In this document: in pieces, positions 1 through 9,414 of the stretch
Position numbering within the stretch: the first letter of the stretch is position 1
Layout: each line of letters begins with the position of its first letter
NCBI GenBank assembly: GCA_000597885.1
Contig: CP004371.1
Span: 4,555,001 to 4,619,000, forward strand
DNA from: Flammeovirgaceae bacterium 311
Lineage (GTDB): Bacteria; Bacteroidota; Bacteroidia; Cytophagales; Cyclobacteriaceae
Direction of reading: 5' to 3'
Length of the DNA stretch: 64,000 nucleotides
Notes under the pieces: generated by a model
Told to the model about the DNA's origin: nothing
The model's input: only the letters and a program-made list of their open reading frames with translations
Database searches by the model: none
Translations under genes and position numbers: made by a program

Positions 1-938
1 AGGAACTCGATTATGACAATGCGCGCTTTTTAGGCAACCTGGACTGGGCGCAGCAGGGCCGCAGCCACGATGCAGCCCTGCTGATGTATACCGACAGCAC
101 CGGCTTTGCCTTGCATGTGGGGGCTGCTTTTAACCAAAATGTACCACTGGAGCCTGTTAAGCTTAACAGCACCTTTTATGGCGGTATCGATAATTACAAA
201 ACCATGCAGTACCTCTGGCTGCACAAAGACTGGACCGGAGGCAAGCTATCGGCCCTGCTGTTTAACGACGGGCGCCAGCGGAGCAGCGACAGCCTGATGT
301 TTTACCGCCAGACCTATGGGGTGCTTGGGGAGCGTAAGCTGGGAAAGCTTAAACTGGGTGCCGAGCTCTACTTTCAGGGGGGTAAAGATCCTGCCGGCAA
401 TACAGTGCAGGCCTGGCTGGCTGCTGCCAATGCTACCCTTGCCAGTAAAATAGCACCGCTTACGCTAGGGGCAGATTTCCTCTCCGGCTCCGAGCCCGGC
501 GATGAAAAGAACAGGGCTTTTGTGCCCCTGTATGGAACCAATCATGCCTTCTACGGCCTCATGGATTACTTCTATGTAGGCAATAACCACGGGCAGGGTG
601 GCCGCACAGCAGGTCTGGTAGATGTATACCTGAAAACGAGCTTTAAGCTGGGAAATAAAGGAGCGCTGCTGGCACACTTCCACCATTTCGAATCGCCGGT
701 ATCGGTTTACAGTCCTGTTGAGGCAGAAGGTACTGTATCCTCCCGGCTGGGAGAAGAAATTGACCTGATCTATAACCTGAATGTAGCTCCTGATTTTAAC
801 CTGAAGCTGGGCTATTCGCAGTTGTATGCCACCTCTTCTATGGAATTACTAAAGGGAAAGCAGGGGAGCAGCTTTAATCAGTGGGCCTGGCTTATGCTCA
901 CCTTCAAACCGGTACTGTTCAAATCAAATCCCTCATAA
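1..938 (+). CDS. outer-membrane beta-barrel (alginate-export-like porin), 5' truncated
   Basis: The frame is open from base 3, so the gene starts before the window and only its last 311 codons are seen. The first possible start at 84 is internal. The protein shows alternating hydrophobic/polar strands rich in Tyr, Phe and Gly (for example KLGAELYFQGG and LKLGYSQLYA) and ends in an aromatic-containing strand, as expected for a beta-barrel of the alginate-export type. It precedes a NarK-type transporter by 73 bases on the same strand, so by context it may be the outer-membrane channel for nitrate or nitrite. That role is inference. The family call is moderately sure, because the signal peptide and N-terminus are missing. 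Confidence 0.6.
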   Translation, partial: ELDYDNARFLGNLDWAQQGRSHDAALLMYTDSTGFALHVGAAFNQNVPLEPVKLNSTFYGGIDNYKTMQYLWLHKDWTGGKLSALLFNDGRQRSSDSLMFYRQTYGVLGERKLGKLKLGAELYFQGGKDPAGNTVQAWLAAANATLASKIAPLTLGADFLSGSEPGDEKNRAFVPLYGTNHAFYGLMDYFYVGNNHGQGGRTAGLVDVYLKTSFKLGNKGALLAHFHHFESPVSVYSPVEAEGTVSSRLGEEIDLIYNLNVAPDFNLKLGYSQLYATSSMELLKGKQGSSFNQWAWLMLTFKPVLFKSNPS

Positions 939-1011
939 ATATTTTTTTACCTGGCTCTCCGGGAAGGGCCACTGATCATTTTTTCCAACATAAACCTAAA
1001 GCAACACAATC

Positions 1012-2370
1012 ATGAATGCTCTTAAAGGAAAAGCAACCTCTATCAAACTATTCAGCCTTAAGTCGATACAGATGCGTACTTTCCACTTATCCTGGTTTGC
1101 GTTTTTCCTGTGCTTCTTTGGCTGGTTCGGTATTGCGCCGCTCATGGCTGTAGTGCGCGATGAACTTGCGCTTACCAAAGCCGAAATAGGAAATATTATT
1201 ATTGCATCAGTTGCGGTTACCATTATTGCCCGCCTGCTGATTGGCTGGCTGTGCGATAAAATTGGTCCGCGGATCTCCTATACGCTGGTGCTGATCCTGG
1301 GATCCATTCCGGTGATGTTCATCGGCTTTAGCAACAGCTACGAAAGCTTTTTGCTCTTCAGGCTGGCCATTGGTGTGATCGGAGCCTCCTTTGTGATTAC
1401 CCAGTACCATACCACCATGATGTTTGCTCCCAACGTAGTAGGCACTGCCAATGCTACCACGGCTGGCTGGGGTAACTTGGGTGGAGGGGTAACGCAAATG
1501 GTAATGCCACTCATTTTTGCCGGATTTGTGGGCCTGGGTTTTTTAGATGCACAGGCCTGGCGCCTGGCCATGGTTGTGCCTGGTATAGCCATGATCATCT
1601 GCGGTATTCTCTATTATTTCTATACTACAGATTATCCGCATGGCAATAAATCAGATGTTAAAATAACTCTTGGCCAGAAAAAGAAAGAAAGTGTACCCTT
1701 TTGGAAGGCCGCTGCCGATATCAGGGTTTGGGCCCTGTTTGTAATCTACGGCGCCTGCTTTGGCATTGAGCTGACCATCAATAATATTGCTGCAATTTAT
1801 TATCATGATTTCTTTCAGCTGGACCTGGCTACTGCAGGATTGATAGCAGGTCTGTTCGGACTCATGAACATTTTTGCCCGTACACTTGGCGGATTTTTTG
1901 GCGACAAAGCAGGTCTGCGCTGGGGTCTTTCCGGCAGGGTATGGTTTTTAGGCATCATCATCCTGCTGGAGGGATTTGCGCTCATGCTCTTCTCTCAAAT
2001 GACGGTGCTTCCCCTTTCTATTGCGGCCATGATTGGCTTTAGCCTCTGTGTGCAAATGGCCGAAGGTGCTACCTTCTCGGTAGTGCCATTTATCAACAAA
2101 AAGGCCATGGGCACTGTAGCGGGTATTGTGGGTGCTGGTGGTAATGCCGGTGCTGTAGCGGCAGGCTTTCTCTTCAAGGTAGAGAGCCTCTCTTATCCCG
2201 AAGCGCTGTTTATCATTGGTATTGTAGTAGCTATTACATCTGTTCTGACCTTACTGGTGCGTTTTACACCTGCCATGGAAAAAGAAGCACAGGCAGAAAT
2301 GGATTACCTGATGGGGGAACAAAAAGTGGAAAAATCAAGAGCGCTTGTGTATGAGCCCAGTGAGGCATAA
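1012..2370 (+). CDS. narK: NarK/NrtP-type nitrate/nitrite MFS transporter
   Basis: This is a 452-residue inner-membrane major facilitator with about 12 hydrophobic helices. It moves nitrate in, or exchanges nitrate and nitrite, across the inner membrane. Two family-specific nitrate-signature loops are visible: GWGNLGGG at residues 152-159 and GAGGNAGA at 374-381. The MFS motif after TM2 reads GWLCDKIGPR. The N-terminal 25 residues are polar and cytoplasmic. It lies 73 bases after the porin-like gene and 171 bases before the nitrate reductase, with a strong hairpin in that second gap. The direction of transport cannot be read from the sequence, but the assimilatory context points to uptake. 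Confidence 0.9.
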   Translation: MNALKGKATSIKLFSLKSIQMRTFHLSWFAFFLCFFGWFGIAPLMAVVRDELALTKAEIGNIIIASVAVTIIARLLIGWLCDKIGPRISYTLVLILGSIPVMFIGFSNSYESFLLFRLAIGVIGASFVITQYHTTMMFAPNVVGTANATTAGWGNLGGGVTQMVMPLIFAGFVGLGFLDAQAWRLAMVVPGIAMIICGILYYFYTTDYPHGNKSDVKITLGQKKKESVPFWKAAADIRVWALFVIYGACFGIELTINNIAAIYYHDFFQLDLATAGLIAGLFGLMNIFARTLGGFFGDKAGLRWGLSGRVWFLGIIILLEGFALMLFSQMTVLPLSIAAMIGFSLCVQMAEGATFSVVPFINKKAMGTVAGIVGAGGNAGAVAAGFLFKVESLSYPEALFIIGIVVAITSVLTLLVRFTPAMEKEAQAEMDYLMGEQKVEKSRALVYEPSEA

Positions 2371-2398
2371 GCAGCTGATATAGTAGGAGCTGGTATTG

Positions 2399-2436
2399 CT
2401 ATTGCCGCATGTTCTGAAAAGCACATGCGGCAATAG
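2399..2436 (+). other. 14-bp perfect hairpin between narK and nitrate reductase
   Basis: CTATTGCCGCATGT (2399-2412) and ACATGCGGCAATAG (2423-2436) pair perfectly around a 10-base loop. No T-run follows, so it is not a standard intrinsic terminator. It may stabilise the narK mRNA end or act as an attenuator or protein-binding site that sets expression of the reductase below the transporter. Confidence 0.5.
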
Positions 2437-2541
2437 TTGATTAAAAAGATATCAACAAGGCTGCCGGAGAGTCTCTGCTTAAAGGCAAAAGCCCTAACAC
2501 TTTTAAACAGGCGTTGCTGCCGGTTTTATAAAATTTAAACC

Positions 2542-5500
2542 ATGTCGCAGAACATACAACATAAACAAACCTACACCAGCACCTGCTGCTATTGCGGCGT
2601 AGGCTGTGGGGTAGTGGTCTCTAAAGAGAAAGACGGAACGGTAACAGTAGAGGGCGATAAGGACCATCCTGTAAATAGGGGTATGTTGTGCAGCAAGGGC
2701 CTAAATCTACAGTACACGGTGAATGATAAAAGCGACCGGCTGCTCTACCCGCAAATGCGCTACAACAAAAACATGCCGCTGCAAAGGGTTAGCTGGGATA
2801 GTGCCCTGCACCGGACTGCTGCCGTGTTTAAAACCTTTATTGATAAATACGGGCCTGAGTCTGTTGCTTTTTATGCCTCCGGCCAGTGCCTTACCGAGGA
2901 ATATTATGTAATCAACAAACTTATTAAGGGCTTTATTGGCAGCAACAACATCGATACCAACTCTCGCCTGTGTATGAGCAGTGCGGTAGCCGGCTACAAA
3001 ATGGCCCTGGGAGAAGATAGTGTGCCCATTTGCTATGATGATATTGAGCTGGCCGACTGCTTTTATGTAACAGGGGCAAACCCTGCCTGGTGCCATCCTA
3101 TTCTCTGGAAGCGGGTAGAAGCTCACAAAGCAGCCAATCCGGAGGTGAAAATTGTAGTAGTAGATCCCCGCGCCACCGACAGCTGCTCTATTGCCGACCT
3201 GCACCTGCAGCTTACCCCCGGTACCGATGTGGTGCTGAACTATGCCATTGGCCGGCTGCTGATCGAGAACGGCGATATAGACTGGAATTTTATCAAACAC
3301 CACTGCCAGGGTTTTGAGCAGTACCAGGATGAGGTGTTTAAGCAAACATTGGCAGAAGCAGCGCAGATCTGTGGCCTGCGCGAAGACGATATTCGCCTGG
3401 CAGCCCGCTATATTGGCAATGCCAGAGGATTTATCTCTATGTGGACCATGGGCCTCAACCAGAGTGCGGTAGGAGTAGACAAAAATTTAAGCTTACTCAA
3501 CATTAGCCTCATTACCGGCCACATTGGCAAGCCAGGATCGGGCCCTTTCTCCCTGACCGGGCAACCCAATGCCATGGGTGGCCGCGAGGTAGGCGGACTC
3601 TCCAACCTGCTGGCTGCACACCGCAACCTGAACGACCCCGCCCACCGGGCAGAGGTGCAGCAGTTCTGGGGTGGCACTACCATTTCCGAAAAACCAGGAC
3701 TTACCGCAACAGAAATGTTCGAAGCCCTGAACGATGGCCGCTTAAAAGCTATCTGGATCCTGTGCTCCAACCCCCTTACCAGTCTGCCCAATGCGCGCAT
3801 GGCCGAAGAAGGCCTGAAGAAAGCTAAGTTTGTGGTGGTGCAGGAGATCAGCAATAAGCCCGAAACCCTGAAGTATGCCGATGTAATACTGCCAGCCGCT
3901 GCCTGGACGGAAAAGGAGGGCACCATGACCAATTCCGAGCGGCGCATCAGCTACATGAGCAAGATTACTGAGCCGCCCGGCGAAGCCCTGCCCGATGCGG
4001 AGATCATCTGCCGCTTTGCCCAAAAAATGGGCTTCAGGGGATTCGATTTTCCCGGCTTTGCCGATATTTATCAGGAACATACCCGCCTCACTGCCGGTAC
4101 CAATATTGATGTGAGCGGTGTGAGCTACGAGTTGCTGAAAGTGAAGAAAACACTGCAGTGGCCGTACAGGAGCGGGCAGGAGGGTGACGGAACCAAACGC
4201 CTGTTCACCGATAAAATTTTCTATACTCCCAGCAAAAAAGCCCGGCTGCATGCGCCCCCGGTGGTGTTCCGGAGTGAGCAGCCTAACGCAGATTTTCCGC
4301 TTATTCTCACCACCGGCCGTATTCGCGATCAGTGGCACACCATGAGCAAGACCGGCAAGGTAAACAAGCTCAAAAAACACATCAGCCAGTCGTTTCTAGA
4401 GATACACCCGGCCGATGCCGAAGCGCTGCAGATTGGCGAAAACGATGTGGTGGTGGTAAGCTCCCGCAGGGGAGAGGTGCGGGTAAAGGCAAAGCTTTCT
4501 GCCAGCATTAAGCGGGGTGTTGTTTTTCTGCCCATGCACTGGGGTAAAATTTTAGGCAGCGACCTGAACCGTGCCAACAATGTAACCTCCGATCTGCTGG
4601 ACCCCATCTCCAAAGAGCCTGATTTTAAATACTGTGCGGTAAAGGTAGAGAAGTACAGAAAGCCTTTTCAGCGCATTGTGGTCATTGGTGCCGGTGCAGG
4701 TGCCTATGGCTTTGTAAAATCTTATCGCGAGATCAACCCCAACGACCAGATTACAATCTTCAGCAAAGAAGACTTTCCATTCTACAACCGGGTAATGCTG
4801 CCCGACTACATCAGTGGGCAGCAGCAGTGGGAACAGCTGGTGAAGATGAAAGACTCTGAAGAACCCCAGTACAACATACAGCTGCTGCGCGGGGTGAGTG
4901 TGGAAAAGATAGATCGTAGCCAAAAATATGTAATTGACTCGCGCGGCAACAGAACGGACTATGATGTGCTGCTGATGGCTACCGGCAGCCGTGCGGCAGT
5001 ACCCCGGCATGTGCCTTCCCTGCCTGGCATCTTTACCATGCGCAGTCGCAACGATGCAGATAATTTTAAAAATCACCTGCCGGAGAATGCTCATGTAGTA
5101 ATCGTGGGTGGTGGCCTTTTGGGGCTTGAGATGGCCGCGTCCCTGAGGGAGATAGGCGTAAAGATCACCATTATTCAGCGTGTTTCCCGCTTCCTGGACC
5201 GTCAGCTCGATGTGCTTGGGAGCCAGCTGCTGCACGAGGAAATGGTAGACCAGGGCTGCGATATTTACTACGATGATGAAGTGCAGCTCTATTACGGCCG
5301 CTCCCGCCTCACTGGAGTTGGCTTAAAAAGCGGCCGGCGCATAGACTGCGATGCCATGATCATTGCCATTGGTACCGTGCCTAACCTGGAGCTGGCCCGC
5401 GATTGCGGCCTGGACTGCAAGCGGGGCGTGCTGGTAAACGAGCGCCTGCAAACCAGCGATCCCGATGTATTTGCCATTGGCGAAATAGCAGAGTTTGAAG

Positions 5501-6069
5501 GTATTCTGTATGGCATAACAGCTGCAGCCGAGCAGCAGGCCGAAGTGGTGGCCCAGTACCTGAACGGCGATATTGCCAGCTACTACGAAGGCAGCACCTT
5601 TATGAACATTATCAAAATTCATGGCTTCGACCTGTGCAGCATTGGTCTGCCCGAATGTCCGGATGAGGTTAACTATGAGGAGGTGGTGTTCATCGATAAG
5701 GCCAAGCGCTATTATAAGAAATGCATTATTCACCAGGACAGGCTGGTTGGCGCAATCCTGATTGGTGATAAATCGGAGTTCCTGGAGTTCCGCGACCTTA
5801 TCTCCAACCGGGTGGAGCTAAGCGAAAAACGCCTGCAGCTATTGCGGAGCGGTGCAAAATCGGAACCCGTGCTGGGCAAGCTGGTGTGCAGCTGCAACAA
5901 TGTAGGCAGCGACAACATTCGCAACAAGATAGCAGAAGGTAACTGCAGTGATCTTAAGACCCTCTGCGCTCAAACCGGTGCTGGTACTGGCTGCGGTTCC
6001 TGCCGGCCCGAGGTAAAAAAGATACTGAATGAAAGCCTGGAGGCGCTGGCTGTGGCAAAGGTGGTGTAA
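2542..6069 (+). CDS. nasA: assimilatory nitrate reductase fused to FAD/NAD(P)H oxidoreductase and BFD-like [2Fe-2S] domain
   Basis: This 1175-residue cytoplasmic protein reduces nitrate to nitrite. Residues 1-700 are a molybdopterin oxidoreductase: the N-terminal [4Fe-4S] ligands are C15, C18, C22 and C50, a molybdenum-ligand cysteine is likely C144 (SRLCMSSA), and a dinucleotide-binding domain contains TTGRIRDQWHTMSKTGK. Residues about 711-1090 form an NirB/NasB-like pyridine nucleotide-disulphide oxidoreductase, with an FAD motif starting RIVVIGAGAGAYG at 711 and an NAD(P)-binding glycine motif near 854. Residues 1114-1160 are a BFD-like domain with cysteines 1116, 1118, 1151 and 1154. Many bacteria carry these parts on two genes (NasA and NasB/NasC). 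Here the whole electron path from NAD(P)H to Mo appears to be on one chain. No twin-arginine signal is present. Confidence 0.92.
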   Translation: MSQNIQHKQTYTSTCCYCGVGCGVVVSKEKDGTVTVEGDKDHPVNRGMLCSKGLNLQYTVNDKSDRLLYPQMRYNKNMPLQRVSWDSALHRTAAVFKTFIDKYGPESVAFYASGQCLTEEYYVINKLIKGFIGSNNIDTNSRLCMSSAVAGYKMALGEDSVPICYDDIELADCFYVTGANPAWCHPILWKRVEAHKAANPEVKIVVVDPRATDSCSIADLHLQLTPGTDVVLNYAIGRLLIENGDIDWNFIKHHCQGFEQYQDEVFKQTLAEAAQICGLREDDIRLAARYIGNARGFISMWTMGLNQSAVGVDKNLSLLNISLITGHIGKPGSGPFSLTGQPNAMGGREVGGLSNLLAAHRNLNDPAHRAEVQQFWGGTTISEKPGLTATEMFEALNDGRLKAIWILCSNPLTSLPNARMAEEGLKKAKFVVVQEISNKPETLKYADVILPAAAWTEKEGTMTNSERRISYMSKITEPPGEALPDAEIICRFAQKMGFRGFDFPGFADIYQEHTRLTAGTNIDVSGVSYELLKVKKTLQWPYRSGQEGDGTKRLFTDKIFYTPSKKARLHAPPVVFRSEQPNADFPLILTTGRIRDQWHTMSKTGKVNKLKKHISQSFLEIHPADAEALQIGENDVVVVSSRRGEVRVKAKLSASIKRGVVFLPMHWGKILGSDLNRANNVTSDLLDPISKEPDFKYCAVKVEKYRKPFQRIVVIGAGAGAYGFVKSYREINPNDQITIFSKEDFPFYNRVMLPDYISGQQQWEQLVKMKDSEEPQYNIQLLRGVSVEKIDRSQKYVIDSRGNRTDYDVLLMATGSRAAVPRHVPSLPGIFTMRSRNDADNFKNHLPENAHVVIVGGGLLGLEMAASLREIGVKITIIQRVSRFLDRQLDVLGSQLLHEEMVDQGCDIYYDDEVQLYYGRSRLTGVGLKSGRRIDCDAMIIAIGTVPNLELARDCGLDCKRGVLVNERLQTSDPDVFAIGEIAEFEGILYGITAAAEQQAEVVAQYLNGDIASYYEGSTFMNIIKIHGFDLCSIGLPECPDEVNYEEVVFIDKAKRYYKKCIIHQDRLVGAILIGDKSEFLEFRDLISNRVELSEKRLQLLRSGAKSEPVLGKLVCSCNNVGSDNIRNKIAEGNCSDLKTLCAQTGAGTGCGSCRPEVKKILNESLEALAVAKVV

Positions 6070-6159
6070 GCGCCTAATGCTTCATTATAGCGAATGCTGA
6101 CTGAATTGATACGTGCCGCTGGCACTACTGTCAGCCCCAATATTTAAAATCAGACCACC

Positions 6160-7656
6160 ATGACAACCAACACCTATACCATAAAGATCAACCTTCCGGG
6201 CGGCATTGTGCCGGCGGGAGATTTTTACCAGATCCTGCAGGCAGCAGAAAAAGCAGGGGTCCATTATCTGCGCATTGGTAACAGGCAACAACTGTTTTTA
6301 GAGGTAGCCCCGGAACGGCTGCAGGGGCTTAGTGAGGAACTTGTCAGGGCCAACATCATCTTTGAGCTGAATGCCGATGAGCACCCCAATATCCTTAGCT
6401 CTTATGTTACTGAAGATGTTTTTTACCACGCCAACTGGCTGCGGGAAGGGGTATATAAAGATATTCTGGACGGTTTCGATTACCGGCCGCAGCTAAAGAT
6501 CAACCTGGTGGATAGCAGCCAGACCTTTGTGCCCTTCTTTACCGGTAACCTGAATTTTATTGCCTCGGATACCAGCAATTACTGGTTCCTCTATATCCGC
6601 TTTCCAAAAACCAATATTATTTACAGCTGGCCTTCCCTGGTGTATTCAGAAGATATTCCCGGCCTTAGCAGCCTGGTAGAACGCATTATTTTTGCGCACA
6701 AGGATAAGTTTTACGATCAGCCCGGCATTAACGGAACCTACCTGCACGATATTGTGAGTGCTGCAGGTAACTTTGTACTGCAGCCCATCGAAAACCCACT
6801 AAAGCTGCCCGATTTTACCCTTCCCTATTACGAAGGCTTTAACCGTTACGATCATAAGCTGTGGCTTGGAATTTACCGGCGCGATGAGCTTTTTTCGCTT
6901 TCGTTCCTGAAAGACCTTTGCAAAGTAAGCCTGCAAACACGTATAGGCCAGCTCTACACCACTCCCTGGAAGTCGCTGATTGTAAAAGGCATTGGCATGG
7001 CAGAGCGGCATTTGTGGGATGGGGTACTGGGTAAGCACCGTATCAATGTGCGTCATGCCTCGAACGAACTAAACTGGCAGATAGAAGACCGCTGCGAGTT
7101 TGGCCTGAAGCTGAAAACTGACCTGGTAAACAAATTTAACGAGGAAGATGTACGCACCTACCGTCTTTGCTTTGCCATTAAAACACAGCCCAAAACCGGC
7201 CTGTTTGGTTCTATCATCATCAGGACTCATCATACCGTAACGGCCGGTACAGATCCGGAGCAGGAGCTTTTTGAGATCTTGTACACCCGCGATTTCAATC
7301 CTAATTCAAAAGAATTTATCTGCTTTAAAAAAGAGGTGACAAAAGAAGCGCTTAGTGAAACTTTAATAGAATTGTGTAACTTTTACTATGAATTAAAGAA
7401 TGAGCCTGATTTCCTGCTGAATCCCGTCTATGTGGAAACCGAAAAGGGAGTAGAGCAGCAGCCATTGCAGCAGGTTTATCAGTGCAAATATTGCTTTACC
7501 ATTTATAGTGATAAATTTGGAGATCCTTTATATAATATTGCAGCGGGTACTGCTTTTGAAGCCCTGGAAACATACCAATGTCCAACCTGCGAGGCTCCTA
7601 AAGAAGATTTTAGACCCGTGCAGGCGCCACAACCTAATTTAATCTATGAACCCTGA
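6160..7656 (+). CDS. rubredoxin-domain protein with nitrite/sulfite-reductase ferredoxin-like half-domain
   Basis: This 498-residue cytoplasmic protein is unusual. Residues about 8-70 (PGGIVPAGDFYQILQAAEKA onward) resemble the ferredoxin-like half-domain of siroheme nitrite and sulfite reductases. The C-terminus is a rubredoxin with C442-x2-C445 and C474-x2-C477. I see no paired cysteine motifs for a siroheme/[4Fe-4S] centre in the middle region, so it is probably not a classical nitrite reductase. It sits 90 bases after the nitrate reductase and its stop overlaps the start of the next gene by 11 bases, so it is part of the operon. A role as an electron carrier to, or an atypical component of, nitrite reduction is inference from context. 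Confidence 0.75.
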   Translation: MTTNTYTIKINLPGGIVPAGDFYQILQAAEKAGVHYLRIGNRQQLFLEVAPERLQGLSEELVRANIIFELNADEHPNILSSYVTEDVFYHANWLREGVYKDILDGFDYRPQLKINLVDSSQTFVPFFTGNLNFIASDTSNYWFLYIRFPKTNIIYSWPSLVYSEDIPGLSSLVERIIFAHKDKFYDQPGINGTYLHDIVSAAGNFVLQPIENPLKLPDFTLPYYEGFNRYDHKLWLGIYRRDELFSLSFLKDLCKVSLQTRIGQLYTTPWKSLIVKGIGMAERHLWDGVLGKHRINVRHASNELNWQIEDRCEFGLKLKTDLVNKFNEEDVRTYRLCFAIKTQPKTGLFGSIIIRTHHTVTAGTDPEQELFEILYTRDFNPNSKEFICFKKEVTKEALSETLIELCNFYYELKNEPDFLLNPVYVETEKGVEQQPLQQVYQCKYCFTIYSDKFGDPLYNIAAGTAFEALETYQCPTCEAPKEDFRPVQAPQPNLIYEP

Positions 7657-8380
7657 TCTGCTGATCGCCCTTTCCCTGCTGATTGTTGGCTTTTTATATG
7701 CATCGGTAGGGCATGGGGGTGCAAGTGGATATTTAGCAGTATTATCTTTGTTTGCAGTGCCGGTACTGCTGTACAAGCCCCTTATTCTGGTGCTTAACAT
7801 GGTAGTGGCTGGTATTGGCTTTATACAATTTTACCGGGCAGGCTATTTTCGCTGGGACCGCTGCTGGCCCTTTCTGATTAGCTCCATTCCACTGGCGTTT
7901 ATAGGATCAATGGTAAAACTGCCGGAGGGGAACTTTCACCTGCTGTTGGGAATTGCATTAGTGGTGCCTCTTATTCGCCTGCTGGGCTTTGGCCCCCGGG
8001 AGCAGGATCAGGCGCAGCCGGTAAACCTGGCCCTGGCCCTCCTGCTGGGCGGCATGATGGGATTCATGGCCGGGCTTTTAAACATAGGCGGCGGCATTTT
8101 CTTAAGTCCTGTTCTTATATTACTGGCCTGGGCAAATGCCAAGGAAGCAGCTGCCGTAAGCAGCTTGTTTATTGTGTTAAATTCTTTAGCGGGCCTGTTG
8201 GGAAACACAGGGCAGGGGTTTGAGCTTACCTATGCTACAGGGCTCTGGTTTGTAGCTGCCGTAGCAGGAGGGGCTGCAGGGGCCTGGTTTGGCAGCCACC
8301 GCTTTGCCATGCCAACGGTACGCTTTCTGCTAAGCACAGTGCTTTTGCTTGCTTCCGTTAAATTAATTTTCTTTATGTGA
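7646..8380 (+). CDS. sulfite exporter TauE/SafE-family membrane permease
   Basis: This 244-residue protein has about eight hydrophobic segments and the TauE/SafE repeats: a first half with VGFLYASVGHGGASGY and a second half with GFMAGLLNIGGGIFLSP. The family moves sulfite, sulfonates or related anions across the inner membrane. Its start overlaps the previous gene by 11 bases and its stop overlaps the moaA start, so it is translationally coupled on both sides. In a nitrate operon a plausible substrate is nitrite, or a sulfur or molybdenum oxyanion, but the sequence does not decide this. Confidence 0.85.
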   Translation: MNPDLLIALSLLIVGFLYASVGHGGASGYLAVLSLFAVPVLLYKPLILVLNMVVAGIGFIQFYRAGYFRWDRCWPFLISSIPLAFIGSMVKLPEGNFHLLLGIALVVPLIRLLGFGPREQDQAQPVNLALALLLGGMMGFMAGLLNIGGGIFLSPVLILLAWANAKEAAAVSSLFIVLNSLAGLLGNTGQGFELTYATGLWFVAAVAGGAAGAWFGSHRFAMPTVRFLLSTVLLLASVKLIFFM

Positions 8381-9327
8381 TGCACGATATAATAGACCAG
8401 TACGGAAGAACTTTTAAGACACTTAGGGTTAGCCTTTTAAGTGCCTGCAACCTGGGCTGTGTGTATTGCACCCTGGGTGAAAATACTGATATGTTCAAAA
8501 AGGCTCAGGCACCGGTACAAAATTTTCTGGATCACATTTCCAAACTACATAAAGAACTGGACCTGGAAACCATCAGGCTTACAGGTGGAGAACCACTGCT
8601 TTACCACGATCTTCCCCTGCTGGTGGAAGGCATCAGGGCCATGGGCATTCCCGATATCAAAATTACCACCAATGGATTTATGCTGGAGCGCCTGGCAAAA
8701 TCCCTGAAAGCAGCAGGCCTTCAGTCGGTAAACGTTTCTCTGGATGCAGCAGATGAAGCTACTTTTTACCGCATGAGCAAGCGCCGTGGCCTGCAGAAGG
8801 TGCTTAACGGCATAGATGCAGCCCTGGAGGCAGGGCTGGAGGTGAAAATCAATACAGTGATCATGCGTGATCTGAACGACGACCAGATCCTGCCACTGGC
8901 ACAATATGCTTTCTCTAAAAATATTCAGATCCGCTTTTTGGAGGTAATGGCCATGGGCCACCTGCACCAGCACGCCGATCAGTATTTATATACACAGGAG
9001 GAAGTGCTGGCCCATATGTCGGGTGCATATTCCTTTAAGCCGGAGGTGAGAAAAAGCTCGGCAACTGCCAACTACTGGCGCACTTCAGAAGGCCACAGCT
9101 TTGGCATGATTGCCAATGAGAGCCAGCCTTTCTGCCACGACTGCAACCGCCTTCGGCTGGATGCGCAGGGTAATATATACGGCTGCCTGAGCAGCAACAA
9201 TCCCATCACCATCAAAGGTTTAGATAGTCGGGAAGAGCTGAGAAATAGCTTAAACCAGGCGCTTTTACAAAAACAAACATTAAAGTTTACCGGCAGCGAA
9301 TTAAGCATGCTGGAGATTGGGGGGTAA
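8380..9327 (+). CDS. moaA: GTP 3',8-cyclase MoaA
   Basis: This radical-SAM enzyme starts molybdenum cofactor synthesis by converting GTP to 3',8-cyclo-GTP. The N-terminal cluster is C23-x3-C27-x2-C30 (CNLGCVYC), the SAM-binding strand has TGGEPLL, and the C-terminal cluster is C-x2-C-x13-C (CHDCNRL then YGC). It ends in Gly-Gly, the conserved MoaA tail needed for the cyclase reaction. I place the start at the ATG at 8380, which forms TGATG with the preceding stop; a GTG one codon upstream (8377) is the alternative. At 315 residues it is near the usual length. The cofactor feeds the nitrate reductase upstream. Confidence 0.95.
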   Translation: MHDIIDQYGRTFKTLRVSLLSACNLGCVYCTLGENTDMFKKAQAPVQNFLDHISKLHKELDLETIRLTGGEPLLYHDLPLLVEGIRAMGIPDIKITTNGFMLERLAKSLKAAGLQSVNVSLDAADEATFYRMSKRRGLQKVLNGIDAALEAGLEVKINTVIMRDLNDDQILPLAQYAFSKNIQIRFLEVMAMGHLHQHADQYLYTQEEVLAHMSGAYSFKPEVRKSSATANYWRTSEGHSFGMIANESQPFCHDCNRLRLDAQGNIYGCLSSNNPITIKGLDSREELRNSLNQALLQKQTLKFTGSELSMLEIGG

Positions 9328-9364
9328 ATTTTTACCCATCTTGTAGAAGATTAAAGCAATCAGG

Positions 9365-9386
9365 GGCGCAAGCGGAAACTTGCGCC
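9365..9386 (+). other. GC-rich hairpin between moaA and moaD
   Basis: GGCGCAAG (9365-9372) pairs with CTTGCGCC (9379-9386) around a 6-base loop. No T-run follows. It lies in the 87-base gap between moaA and moaD and could be a processing or attenuation site. It is too short to be a Moco riboswitch. Confidence 0.4.
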
Positions 9387-9414
9387 GGTACCAGGGAAAG
9401 AACAAATCTAAAAT

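Noticed and set aside
4552-5235. Long minus-strand open frame over the nitrate reductase
   Set aside because: It is antisense to a firmly identified gene, has no family features, and its length follows from the codon bias of the + strand gene.
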